This document shows positions 35,635 through 48,239 of a stretch of 64,000 nt of DNA, in pieces. This stretch comes from Dugong dugon (taxonomy: Eukaryota > Chordata > Mammalia > Sirenia > Dugongidae), in NCBI GenBank assembly GCA_030035585.1, contig CM057462.1:142812734-142876733 (forward strand), read 5' to 3'. Position numbers and translations under genes: made by a program. The notes beneath the pieces were generated by a model. It searched no databases and was not told the DNA's origin. It saw only the letters and a program-made list of their open reading frames with translations. How positions within the stretch are numbered: position 1 is the first letter of the stretch; each line of letters begins with the position of its first letter.

Positions 35635-36265
35635 TAAAGGAGGCCAAGTTGTCTAGAAGGTTTTAAAGTATCTAAAAAAGTGATGAAACTAACCTGAAGG
35701 CCAGATGTTGCTTCATCTTGTTTTCTCTATTTTTCTTTTAATAACAATGAATTGAAGTTTTATGTATATTTGGAATTGAATAAAACTATTAAAATGTAGC
35801 AAAAGTATTGTTTCATATAATTGAACAACTATGCAAGTAATTATTCACACAAATTCATATTATATTTTCATATCTACACTTTCAAATTGTACCTGAATAT
35901 CACGTCTTTTGAAGTCTGCTTGCATTTGCTGCACCATTAATCTTACGTTAATTTCTCCTCCTTCTCTTTCTGTTACTATTCAACACATTTTTTTAATGTT
36001 CACCTCAGGAATCAAATCTTTCTGACACTTTCATTGACCTCCAATCAATTTTTTTTCTTTTGATTCAATTTCTTGTGATTTTTTAAAAAAAAATCTCTAT
36101 CACAGAATTTATATTGATCTTAGTTCTGTAGCCTGCTTTCCTTACCATATTTAATCTCCAAGTTAAAAGACTGCCATAGTGCACAATAGACACTGGATAA
36201 ATATTTGCTGGAATTAAATCATACAAACATCATGCTCTTATTTTACAGATAAATAGCTAAATTCT
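35635..36265. other. Unassigned AT-rich DNA between the two L1s
   Basis: No recognisable gene or repeat; it includes the left target duplication of the plus-strand L1 at its end. Confidence 0.55.
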
Positions 36266-36280
36266 AAATGCATATAGTTG

Positions 36281-37700
36281 TGGGGCATGGCCAACATGGT
36301 GGAGTAGTTAGATGCTTCCTATATCTCTCTTACGACAAAGACCTGGAAAAACAAGTGCTTTGATTCTATATGAATATCTAGGAGCCCTGAACAAGGCAAA
36401 GTTGAGAAAACGGACTAAGTGACACAGGGGGTGGGGGACGGAGATGGTTTGGAAAAAGAGAAGAGCGCCAAAGTTGTGGCAGTGAAAGAGCAGCTCCACA
36501 GCCACACCGGTCCGCAGTGAAGAAGGCAAACAGCTGTGCTGTGCGTGCACTCTGGAAGCAGTTTCCACATCAAGAGAGACCCGGCAGCAGAGATTCTACT
36601 TGGACACTCCAAACCAGTGAAAAGCAGCTCCCAAGTGGCTAAGATAAGTACTTACATGCGACCTTTTGTGGGGATTAAAAAAAAAGCCCATTTGGGAAAA
36701 AACTCTCTCCCTTTTACCTCTTCCCTCCACACTCTGCACCAGGAGTCCACTGGGCAGGAAGGAGATCCCAAAAGGTGCCTTGACCCATTCTCCTGGACTT
36801 GGAGAGGGGAATAAATAAGTGACTGGCTCCCCAAAGCCAGGAACACAAGGTCGGCACAGCTCCTTTGCTAGGCATAGGTATAAGGGGTCTGTAGACTCTG
36901 AGTGCCTTGCACCCCTGTATAGACTTGTAGGGACCCATCACAACAGCATTAGAACTCACTACCACAGTATAATAGGGCACACATCTGAAGTTTAACTTCA
37001 ACTACTTCAGCTGTGAAGTGGCAGATTTGTGAACCTCGAAACAGCCCTGCCCCTTAAGTAGGCACTTTTATCAATCTGCAACAGGGGCTTGCGGATTGGA
37101 GGGATCACCTAAAGCTCCTAGTCACCTGCTACAGGAGTCCAAGAAAAAGTGGCGCCCTTGAGTCTTTACAGCCAACAGAGTGCAGTGCTCACAGTCCAGC
37201 TGCAAAACTCACCTACCTACTCACCCTGGAACATAGGGACATGCTTACCTTTCAGACTCTCAGGGGCAACCATCAGCCCCCTGCCTGGCTCAGCGCGTGA
37301 TCCCTTACCACAGCCAGAGTCCAGTGCCTGCACCAATTACCCATGCCTCACTAGGACTGGGGATGAAAGCCTGCATCACACACTTGGTGACTGGCTGCCT
37401 GAACACTTGAGCTGAACCCATATAGAAAAATTTAATGGACTCCTGTCTGCATATACTTAGTTACAGAACTAACTACCTGGTGACAGGACTTTAGAGATTC
37501 AAAGATGTCAAAAATCAAACTAGTGCACACCAGCAGCCTATTTGGGAATATCAAAACAAGAAACTAGGTCTCACTAACAAATATAAAATAAAATTATAAT
37601 AAACTATTGATGGTTCGGAGACAACAGGCAATATCAAATCAAGTAAAGAGGCAGTCCATGATAGCTTCAGCAAGCTCCCAAAAAAGAAACAATAAATTCT
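36281..37700 (+). promoter_or_regulatory. 5'UTR of the plus-strand L1
   Basis: A 1.4 kb untranslated leader before ORF1. It has no tandem monomers and no evident similarity to the 5'UTR of the minus-strand L1 at 33.2-35.1 kb, though ORF2 of the two elements is clearly related. Several short frames on both strands (36308-37415) are not conserved. Promoter role is inferred from position. Confidence 0.6.
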
Positions 37701-38609
37701 ATGGAGGAAAAGAACTTGGAATTACCAGAGGTAGAACACAAAATATTAATATATAGAACTCTTCCAGAAATTTGAAAAGAAATTCAACTGGATGCAGAAA
37801 TAGCCAGGGAACACACACCAAAAGTAGTAGCGGAACTTGAAAAAGTTAGTCAAGAAAGTAATGACAAAATTAATAGGCTGCAAGAATCCATAGAGAGACA
37901 GCAATCAGAAATCCAGAAGATTAACAATAAAATTTTAAAATTAGACAACTCAGTAGAAAGTCATAGGAGCCTAATTGAGGCAGTAGAATTTAGAATTAGT
38001 GACAATGAAGATAAAGCTCTTGACACCAACTTATTTGAGAAAAAATCAGATAAAAGAATTAAAAAGAATGAAGAAACTCTAAGAGTCATATGGGACTGTA
38101 TCGAAAGAAATAACCTACGAGTGACTGGAGTGCAGGAACAGGTGGGGATAACAGAAAATACAGAGAAAATTGTTGAAGATTTGTTGACAGAAAACTTCCC
38201 TGATATCATGAAAGATGAGAAGATATCTATCCAAGATGCTCATAGAAACCCTCATAAGGTAGATCCCAAAAGAAAGTTACCAAGACATATTATAATCAAA
38301 CTTAACAAAACCAAAGATAAAGAGAGAATTTTAAGAGCAGCTAGGGATAAAAGAAAAGTCATCTACAAAGGAGAGTCAATTAGAATAAGCTCGGACTACT
38401 CAGCAGAAACCATGCAGGCTAGAAGGCAATAGGATGACATATATAAAGGCTTGAAGGAAAATAACTGCCAGCCAAGAATTATATATCCAGCAAAAGTGTC
38501 TGTCAAATATGATGGCAAAATTAGGGCATTTCCAGATAAACAGAGGTTCAGAGAATTTGCAAAATCCAAACAAAAATTACAAGAAATACTAAGGAAGTCC
38601 TACAGTTAG
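37701..38609 (+). pseudogene. L1 ORF1, two premature stops
   Basis: 303 codons from ATG 37701 to TAG 38607-38609, all in one frame. The first third reads as a charged coiled coil (KVSQESNDKINRLQESIER). The middle domain has RNNLRVTGVQEQ, ENFPDIMKDEKISIQDAHRN and RHIIIKLNKTKDKERILRAA, the ORF1 RRM region. The C-terminal domain has SSDYSAETMQARRQ and PRIIYPAKVSVKYDGKIRAF. In-frame stops occur at 37773-37775 (TGA, codon 25) and 38430-38432 (TAG, codon 244, where the minus copy has Trp). It ends about 20 codons earlier than the minus-strand copy. Confidence 0.92.
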
Positions 38610-39044
38610 ATAATCAATAGCATCGGATAACAATGCAAGACTAGAACACAGGACAGAGCGACCAGATATTGACTCAGATACCGATACCAAAAATACATCA
38701 AAGCGAAAACATTGAAAATAGGGAAACAGATATCAATATGTAAAAAAGGACAACATTAAAACAAAAAAGAGGGACTAAAAAATGGAGACATTGATTAAGG
38801 CAATATAAAATAATAAAAGACTGGTATAAACTTGAAAAACAGGGATAAATATTAAGGTAACCACAAAGGAATCTAACAATCCTACAAATCAAAATTAAAA
38901 AGTAGAAAAAACATAACGACCCAGCAAACACAAAATCTACAGCAAATAAAAACATGAAAAAAAATACATAAATAAAAATGACTCAGCACAGAAAATTGAG
39001 GAGAACAAAGAAACTGTGAACAACACACAAAAATATGTATCAGG

Positions 39045-42000
39045 ATGACAGCACTAAACTCATACCTATCAATAAATTCACTGAATGTAAACAGACTTAA
39101 TGCACCAATAAAGAGACGGAGAGTGGCAGATTGGATAAAAATGCATGATTCATCTATACGCTGCCTACAAGAGAAGCACCTTAGACTTAAAGACACAAAC
39201 GGGCTAAAACTCAAAGGATGGAAAAAATATATCAAACAAACAACACTCAAAAAAGAGCAGGACTGGCAACATTAATCTCTGACAAAACAGACTTTAAAGT
39301 AAAATCCACCACAAAGAATAAGGAAGGACACCATATAATGATGAAAGGGTCAATACACCAGGAGTACCTAACTATAATAAATATTTATGCTCCCAACAAC
39401 AGGGCTCCAAAATACATAAACTCTAACAGCTCTGAAGAGAGCAATAGACAGCTCCAAAATAGTAGGAGACTTCAACACTCCACTTTCAGTGAAGGACAGA
39501 ACATCCAGAAAGAAGCTCAACAAAGACACGGAAGAGCTAAATGCTACAATCAAGCAACTTGATCTCATAGACATATACTGAACATTGCACCCAACAGCAG
39601 CCAAGTATACTTTCTTTTCCAACACACATGGAACATTCTCCAGAATAGACCACATATTAGGCCATAAAGCAAGCCTTAACAAAATCCAAAACATTGAAAT
39701 ACTGCAAAACATCTTTTCTGACCATAAAGCCATAAAAGTGGAAATCAACAACACAAAAAGCAAGGAAAAAAAAATCAAACACATGGAAACTGAACAACAC
39801 CTTGCTCAAAAAGTACTAGGTTACAGAAGAAATTAAGGAGGGAATAAAGAAATTCATAGAATCAAACGAGAATGAAAACACATCCTACCAGAACCTTTGG
39901 GACACAGCAAAAGCAGTGCTCAGAGGTCAGTTTATAGCAATAAATGCACACATCCAAAAAGAAGAACGGGTCATAATCAAAGCATTAACCCTACAAATTG
40001 AACAAGTAGAAAAAGAGCAGCAAAAGAAGCCAACAGGCACCATAAGGAAGGAAATAATAAGAATTAGAGCAGAATTAAATGAAATAGAGAATAGAAAAGC
40101 AATTGAAAGAGTTAACAAGTCCAAAAGCTGGTTCTTTGAAAAGATCAACAAAATTGATAAATCACTTACCAAACTGACAAAAGAAAAACAGGAGAGGAAG
40201 CAGATAACCTGTATAAGAAATGAGATGGGTGATATCACAACAGACCCAACTGAAATTAAAAGAATCATAACAGATTACTATGAAAAATTGTACTCTGACA
40301 AATTTGAAAACCTGGAGGAAATGGACAAATTTCTAGAACCTCACTACCTACCTAAATTAACACAAACAGAGGTAGAACAACCAAATAAACCCATAACAAA
40401 GGAAGAGATTGAAAAGGTTATTAAAAAACTGCCAACAAAAAAAAAAAAGCCCTGGCATGGACGGCTTCACTGTAGAATTCTACCAAACTTTCAGAGAAGA
40501 GGTAACACTATTTCTACTAAAGGTATTTCAGAACATAGAAAAGGCTAAAATACTTCCAAATTCATTCTATGAAGCCAGCATAGCCCTGATACCAAAACCA
40601 GGTAAAGAGACCACAAGAAAAGAAAATTACAGACAGACATCCCTCATGAACTCTGATGCAAAAATCCTCAACAAAATTTTAGCCAATAGAATTCAGCAAC
40701 ATATCAAAAAAATAATTCACTATGACCAAGTGGGATTTATACCAGGTATACAAGGATGGTTCAGCATTAAAAAAGCAATCAACATAATCCATCACATAAA
40801 TAAAACACAAAGTCAAGAACCACATGATCTTTTCAGTCGATGCAGAAAAGGCGTTCGACAAAGTCCAACACCCATTCATGATAAAAACTGTCAATAAAAT
40901 AGAAATAGAAGGGAAATTCCTCAATATAATTAAGGGCATTTATACAAAACCAACAGTCAATATCATCCTCAGTGGAGAGACTTTGAAAGCATTCTCCTTG
41001 AGAACAGGAACCAGACAAGGATGCCCTCTATCACCCCTGTTATTCAACATTGTGCTGGAGGTCCTAGCCAGAACAGTTAGGCTAGAAAAAGAAATAAAGG
41101 GCATCCAAATAAGTATTGAAGAACTCAGAGTATCTCTATTTGCAGATGATATGATCTTATACACAGAAAACCCCCAAAGAATCCACAAAAAAACTACTGG
41201 AACTAACAGAAGATTTCAGTGAAGTTTCAGGTTATGAGATCAACATACAAAAATCAGTTGGATTCCTTTACATCAACAAAGATAATCTTGAAGAGGAAAT
41301 CACCAAGTCAATACGATTTACTATAGCCCCCAAGATGATAAAATACTTAGAAATAAATCTAACCAGAGACGTAAAAGATCTTTACAGAGAAAACTACAAG
41401 ACACTACTGCAAGAAACTAAAAGAGACCTGCATAAGTGGAAAAATACACCTTGCTCATGGATAGGTAGACTCAAAATAGTGAAAATGCCAATTCTACCCA
41501 AAGCAATCTACAGATACAATGCAATCCCAATCCAAATTCCACCACCATTTTTTAATGAGATGGATAAACGAATCACTAACTTCTTATGGAAAGGGAAGTG
41601 GCCCCGAAAAAATAAGGCATTACTCAAGAAAAAGAACTAAGTGGGAGGCCTTACACTACCAGATTTTAGGACCTTTTATACCGCCACAGTAGTCAAGACA
41701 GCCTGGTACTGGTACAACAACAGATACATAGACCAATGGCACAGAGTTGAGAATCCAGATATAAGCTCATCCACCTATGAGCAGCTAATATTTGACAAAG
41801 GCCCAAAGTCCATTAATTGGAAAAAAGACAGTCTTTTTAACAATGGTGCTGCATAACTGGATATCTATATGCAAAAAACTGAATCAAGACCCATAACTCA
41901 CACAGTGTACAAAAACTAACTCAAAATGGATCAAAGACTTAAATATAAAATCGAAAACTATAAAGATCACAGAAGAAAAAATAGGGACAGTGCTAGTAGC

Positions 42001-42841
42001 CCTAATACATGGCATAAACACAATAAGAACAATAAGTAACAATGCACAAGCACCAGAAGAGAGACTAGATAAATGGGAGCTCCTAAAAATCAAATACTTA
42101 TGCTCATCAAAAGACTTCACCAAAAGAGTAAAAAGACAATCTACATACTGGAAAAAAAATTTGGCTACAACAAATCTGATCAGCATTTAATCTCTAAAAT
42201 CTGCAAGATACTGCAAAACCTCAACAACAAAAAGACAAATAACCCAATTAAAAAATGGGCAAAGGATATGAACAGGCACTTCACCAAAGAAGATATTCAG
42301 GCGGCTAACAGACACATGAAGAAATGCTCACAATCATTAGCCACTAGAGAAATGCAGATCAAAACTACAATGAGATATCATCTCACCCCAGCAAGGCTAG
42401 CATTAATCCATAAAACACAAAACATCAAATGGTGGAGAGGTTGTGGAGAGACTGGGGAATGTAAAATGGTACAATCACTGTTGGAAGTTGATTTTGCACT
42501 TCCTTAAGCTAGAAATAGAAGTACCATATGATCCAGCTATCCCACTCCTTGGAATATACCTTAGAGAAACAAAAGCCATCACACAAATAGATATATGCAC
42601 ACCCATGTTCATCACAGCACTGTTCACAATAGCAAAAAGATGGAAACAACCTAGGTCCCCACCAATGGATGAATGGATAAACAAATTGTGGTAGATGCAC
42701 ACAATGGAATATTAGGTAAGGATAAAGAACAATGATGAAGCTGTGAAACATCGTATAACAAGGTGGAAACTGGAACTTATTATGCTGAGTGAATTTAGTC
42801 AGTCACAGCAGTATAAATACTGTATAAGACCACTCTTATAA
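39045..42841 (+). pseudogene. L1 ORF2 (endonuclease-reverse transcriptase), decayed
   Basis: About 1,265 codons span in at least seven frame segments. Endonuclease: LNVNRLNAPIKRR, LQEKHL (catalytic Glu kept, neighbouring Thr changed to Lys), IVGDFNTPLS intact at about 39460-39490, RIDHILGHK and FSDHKAIKVE intact. Palm: [32 protein letters not shown] and [11 protein letters not shown] with FADD intact (41139-41150). Thumb and C-terminal parts follow with the [20 protein letters not shown] block. The Cys-containing end (WWRGCGE) is partly deleted relative to the copy at 44.5 kb. Not translatable. Confidence 0.93.
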
Positions 42842-43812
42842 GAACTCAAGTAAAGGTTTAAACACTGAAGAAAACATTCTTTGACGGTTACGGGGTGGGA
42901 AGGGAAGGTGAGGCTTATTCATTAACTAGATAGTAGATAAGAATCATCTTAAGTGAAGGGAAGGACAGCACACACTACAGGAGAAGCCAGCACAACTGGA
43001 CTAAACCAAAGCTAAGAAGTTTCCTCAATACAATCAAATACTTTAAGAGACAGAGTAGCAGGGATGGGGGGTCTGGGGACCATGTTTCAGGGAACATCTA
43101 GGTCACTTGGCATAACAAACCTTATTAAGAAAATGTTCTGCATCCTACTTTGGTGAGTGGTGTCTGGGTCTTAAAAGCTTGTAAGTGGCCATCTAAGATG
43201 CATCAGTTGGTCCCAACCACCTGGAGTAAAGTAGAAAGAAGAACACCAAAGACACAAGGAAAGTATTAGCCCAAGAGACAGAATGGGCCACATAAACCAG
43301 AGACTCTATCAGCCTGAGACCAGAAGAACTAGATGGTGCCTGGCTACCACCAGTGAATGTTCTGACAGGGAACACAACAGAGGGTCCTTGATGGAGCAGT
43401 AGAATGATGGGATGCAGAACTCAAATTCTAATAAGAAGACCAGACCTAATGGTCTGACTGAGACTGGAGGAACCCTGGAAAGCACGGCCCCTGGACTCTC
43501 TATCACCCCAGACCTAAAACAATTTCCGAGACCAACTCTTCAGACAGGGATTGGACTGGACTGTGGAACATAAATTGATACTCGTGAAGAATGTGCCTCT
43601 TAGTCAAGTAGATATAAGAGATCAAAAGGGTAGCTTCTGTCCAGAGGTGAGATGGGAAGGTAGGGAGAGTTAAGAGCTGGTTGAATGTTCATGGGGAATC
43701 AGGGGCGGAGGGGAGGAGTGTGCTGTCTCAGAATGGGGTGAGCAGTTGGCGGTCTCATAACCATGTATGTAAAATAAATGAATAAATAAAATAAAATAAA
43801 TGCATATACTTG

Positions 43813-44352
43813 ATTGGGGGCTTCACTAGGACCAGCAGCAGAACTTAAGGGTATTAGCCTAGCGTTCATTTTTGTTATACTGGCATTGAGCAATGTGTTT
43901 GCTTCATTATTAGTTCACCTTTTGAAAATAAAATTTAATATAAAAATTATTTTTTTCAACAATTATTCTAAATACAGATTCTATATCAAGAGACTTTGTA
44001 TATCATCAGAACCATAAGTAGGAAATGAATTAGCAATAAAATTAATAATTGATCAAGGCAGAGAAAGGGTAACTTGAATTAGAATTGAATTTACTCATCT
44101 CTCTAATGGAAAATGTGTGATATAATTTGATCTGGATATTATTAGAATCTCACTACTCTTCTCTGCCTCCAACTTTGCTTTATTGCACCAGCACTTAACG
44201 TTTCTCACCATAACTGTTTGAACCAAGCCAAATACCTAAACACAGTTAACTTAACCTGCTTATCTATCTTAGGTATTTGGAAATGGGACAGAAATAGGTT
44301 GAGCTAATATCTTAGGTCAGGCTTTAAAGAGGCAGAGCCTCAGATAGGGATT
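43813..44352. other. Unassigned AT-rich DNA
   Basis: No recognisable gene or repeat. Confidence 0.5.
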
Positions 44353-46382
44353 TACCCATTGCTGTCAAGCTGATTCTGACTCATGGTAACCCTGTAGGAC
44401 AGAGTAGAACTGCCCCATAGGGTTTCCAAGGAGCATCTGGTGGATTTAAACTATTGACCTTTTGGTTAGCAGCTGAGTTATTTTTTAGATTATTAATATT
44501 ATTTTTATTGTATTTCAGGTGAAGGTTTACAGAACAAATAGTTTCTCATTAAACAGTAGTACACATATTGTTTTATGACATTGGTTAACAACCCCACGAC
44601 ATGTCAACCTCCTCCCTTCTCGATTTTTTTTTTTTTTGGTGAAAATATACATAGCCAAAGATACACCATTTCAAAAATTTCTAGATGCACAGTTCAGTGA
44701 CATCGACTACACTCTTGCAATTGTGCTGCTTTTCTCACTTTAGATGAAGTTTTACAGAACAGAATAGTTTCTCATTAAACAGTTAGTACACATGTTGCCC
44801 TATGACAATGGTTAACAACCTCACTACACATCAACACTGTCCTTACACTTGGATTCCCTATCACCAGCTTTCCTGTCCCCTTCTGCCTTCTAGCCTTTGT
44901 CCCTGGACTGCTGTGCCTCATTAGTCCCATTTTGTTTTATGGGGCTGTTCAATCCCCTGCTGAACAGTGAACCTCAGAAGTAACTTCACCACTGAGCTAA
45001 AAGGGTGTCTGGGGGCCATACTCTGGAGATTTGCCCAGTCTCCTTTAGGCCAGTAAATCTGGTCTTCTTTGTGTGTGTTAGAATTTTGTTCTACATCCTT
45101 CTCTAGCTCTGTCCAGAACCCTCTGTTGTGATCCTAGTCAGAGCAGTCAGTGGTGGTAGCCGGGCACCATCTAGCTGTACTGGACTCAGTCTAGTGGAGG
45201 CCTTGGTAGCTGTGGTCCATTAGTCCTTTGGACTAATCTTTTCCTTGTTTCCTGTTCTCTTCATTCTCCCTTGCTCCTGAAGGGATGAGACCAGTGGAGT
45301 ATCTTAGATGGCTGTTCATGGGCTTTTAAGACCCCAGACACTACTCACCAAGGTAGAATGTAGAGCACTGTCTTTATAGGCTGTGTCATGCCAATTGAGC
45401 TAGATGTTCCCCGAGACCATGGTCCCCACAGCCCTCCACCCAACAATTCAGTCCCTCAAGGAGTTTGGATGTGTCTATGAGGCTTCCATGACCTTTCCTA
45501 GCACAAGTTGTGCTGGTTTCCCCAGTATTGTGTACTGTCTCACCCCTCACCAAAGATACCACTTATCTATTGCCTATTTAGTATTTTCCCTCCACACCAC
45601 TCCATCCCTGGTAACCAATAAAAATTGTTACTTTTTATGTGTAAACTTTTTCATGGGTTTGTATAATAGAGGTCTCATATGATATTTGTCCTTTTGTGAT
45701 TGACTTATTTCACACAGCATAATGTCCTCCAGTTTCATCCATGTTATGAGATGCTTCACAGATTCATCGTTGTTCTTTCTCCTTGTGTAGTACTCCACTG
45801 CGTGTATGTACCATAGTTTGTTTATCCATTCCTCTGTTGATGGGCATCTAAGTTGTTTTCATCTTTTTGCTATTGTGAACAATGCTGCCATGATCATAGG
45901 TGTGCATATGTCTATTCGAGTGATGACTCGTATTTCTCTAGGATATATTCCTAGGAGTGGGATTGCTGGATAGTATGGTATTTCTATTTCTAGCTTTCTA
46001 AGGAAGCGCCATATCATTTTCCAAACCGGTTGTATCATTTTGCATTCCCACCAGCAGTGCATAAGAGTTCCAATCTCCCTACCGCCCCTCCAACATTTGT
46101 TATTTCCAGTGTTTTTGATTCGTGCCAGTAATGCCAGAGTGAGATGGTATCTCATTGTGATTTTAATTTGCATTTCTCTAATGGCTAGTGATCGTGAGCA
46201 TTTCCTTATGTGTCTATTGGCCGCTTGAATGTCTTCTTTGGTGAAGTGTCTGTTCATTTCCTTCGCCCACTTTTTAATAGGAGTATTTGTCTTTTTGTTG
46301 TAGAGGTGTTGGATTTCCTTGTAGATTATGGAGGTTAGACCTCTAGCAGCTGAGCTCTTAACCACTGCACCACCAGGGCTCC
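44353..46382 (-). mobile_element. AfroSINE (short type), split by an L1
   Basis: Tail and body at 44353-44477 (CTGACTCATGGTAACCC, AACTGCCCCATAGGGTTTCC, CCTTTTGGTTAGCAGCTGAG). The head resumes at 46344-46382 (TAGCAGCTGAGCTCTTAACC, CACCAGGGCTCC). The 11 bases TAGCAGCTGAG are present on both sides (44467-44477, 46344-46354) as the target duplication made by the L1. Confidence 0.93.
44478..46343 (-). mobile_element. 5'-truncated L1 inserted in an AfroSINE
   Basis: Minus-strand L1 3' end: last 168 codons of ORF2 open at 46365-45859 ([32 protein letters not shown]), then the 3'UTR with the duplicated end (copies at 44518-44625 and 44742-44850, T-tract 44626-44639, L1M-like module between). The same 3'UTR type as the full-length minus L1. 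It is bounded by the TAGCAGCTGAG duplication. Confidence 0.93.
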
Positions 46383-46537
46383 AAACCCATTGAAATCAAG
46401 TCGATTTCATCTTATAGTGACCCTATAGGACAGAGTAGAACTGCCCCCTTGGGGTTTCCAAAGAGCAGCTGGTGGATTCGAACTGCCAATCTTTAGGTTA
46501 GCAGCGGAGCCCTTAACCACTATGCCACCAGGGCTCC
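46383..46537 (-). mobile_element. AfroSINE (short type), tandem to the previous one
   Basis: AAACCCATTGAAATCAAGTC tail, GGACAGAGTAGAACTGCCCC, GGTGGATTCGAACTGCCAAT with a well kept B box (GATTCGAACTG), and CCACCAGGGCTCC head. It lies directly against the head of the split AfroSINE in the same orientation. Confidence 0.92.
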
Positions 46538-48239
46538 ACTGATTTTTTAAGGGAGTGGATTCAGGAAAAAGAGACAGAAGGAAGCAGGATAGGAGCTAAA
46601 CAAACTTATGATCTCAGTTGAAATGAGTCTCAGTTGAAATGAGTCCAGCTTCATCAGGATTCCATGAGGGAAATCTAGAGGAAAAACTGTACCCTTAGAC
46701 AAGAAGACTGTACACTTGGTTCAGTCTGTTACTAGCTATAAGCTGTTTCTGGGAGGGGTAACAGTATCTTTAGCACCCTTCTTTTTGATAAAGACACTGT
46801 TTAGCCAAGGGCAATTGTTCAGAAAAGGAAATATCTGTGAGCTGTTAGAAGTTAATAATAACAGAAACAGGGCATGAGTGCAACAGCTTGCAGAAGGGAA
46901 CTGGGCAAGACACTATCGATGTATATTATTTTTCTGCCTTTTGAGTTTTTGAACATAATATTTGCTTCCTTGGTCATTTATTTCATTGTGTAATTAATAA
47001 AATTAACGCAAATATTAACGTTATCTCAATTACATATTTACACTTTCTTAAAATATTGTTTTCAGTTCTGAGGTACCAATTATTTGCCAATGTTTGCCAA
47101 CTTGTAAAATATATCATAATACCTTAATGTCTAAAGAAATACTGAACTGCAAATCTTTTAGTGAAGTTTTCACCTTTGAAAAGTGACTTCATTTTTTAAT
47201 TTTTTTAGCTTTTCTCTTTATTAGATATGATATTGTTTTTATCAATTATTTTTTATTCTAAATTGAGATTCTATATCCAAAGATCTTTTTTTATTCTTAT
47301 TTTTTATTCCTTTCATTTGTTTTTTTTTATATTTATATATATATATACATATACATATATATTTTGAATCTTTCAAGAGGAACAGTTTGGGCCTCAGTTA
47401 TAACTGATGAGTGCTGACAGTATGGAATCTTCTTATAATTATTGAGACCTATGCTGGGAAATAGAGCATTAAGAAAATGCATGGATACACCAGCTAAATA
47501 CCTTAACATCCTCATACATTCTAAAGCTAGTATCAGTTTATAAGATTCAGACTTCTAGATTTAAACTTAATCTCTATATAACAGATTCAGCTAGTCCAAT
47601 AAGGTAAAGTTGGTATCCTAGGATTAAATTACTAAAATTGGGAATGAAAGAAACAACATCATTTCTGATTTTAGTTAGATTTTATAAATCAATTTTGAGT
47701 CAACATTTCTAATGAAATCCATTAACAGTTTGGAATAAGATTTTAAACCTAAAGTGTGTTGAATAGCTATCATAGACTAAGGAATCACCAGATTAAAATC
47801 AGAGGGAAAAACTGGAATGCAGAGAGATAAATAAGCACAGGAAATGCTTTAATTAAAAAAGTTTACCAATATGTGCATATTTGAGTTTTTGTTTTGATGG
47901 TCTTGAGATTCAATCAGAACAGAAAAAGAAACCCAGCTTCTTCACAATGTGGGGCAACTTAAGGCAGCATTTCTTTACAATAACCTGGAATCTCAAAGTA
48001 TTTTAACTCCAAGGTAATAAAGGTGTACCAGGAGTAAACTAGTTATCACATGAGTTTGCATCATGAAATAATATCACCAGGATTGTCCAAGAAACCTACA
48101 TTCTTGAACACAATTTAATTTGATCCCAGACAGGCAGGGAATAAGAAAGAAACACACGATAGAAGTCCAACACCTCATATTAATAAAAATAAAGGAATTA
48201 TATAAAAAAGGAACTAAATAGAAATTTTAGGGTTGAACA
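46538..48239. other. Unassigned AT-rich DNA
   Basis: No gene. Contains a small tandem duplication (CTCAGTTGAAATGAGT twice, about 46612-46645) and a TATA/ACATATA run at 47331-47361. Confidence 0.55.

Larger units (their letters stand above)
36281..43797 (+). mobile_element. Full-length L1 LINE, plus strand
   Basis: Starts TGGGGCATGGCCAACATGGT, then a 1.4 kb 5'UTR, ORF1 (37701-38609), a 435-bp spacer, ORF2 (39045-42841), and a roughly 0.95 kb 3'UTR ending in ATAAATAAAATAAAATAAAT. AAATGCATATAGTTG (36266-36280) and AAATGCATATACTTG (43798-43812) are a 15-bp target duplication with one mismatch, so both ends are firm and the length is 7,517 bp. It is about as old or slightly older than the minus-strand L1 judging by its many frameshifts. 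It is dead. Confidence 0.94.
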
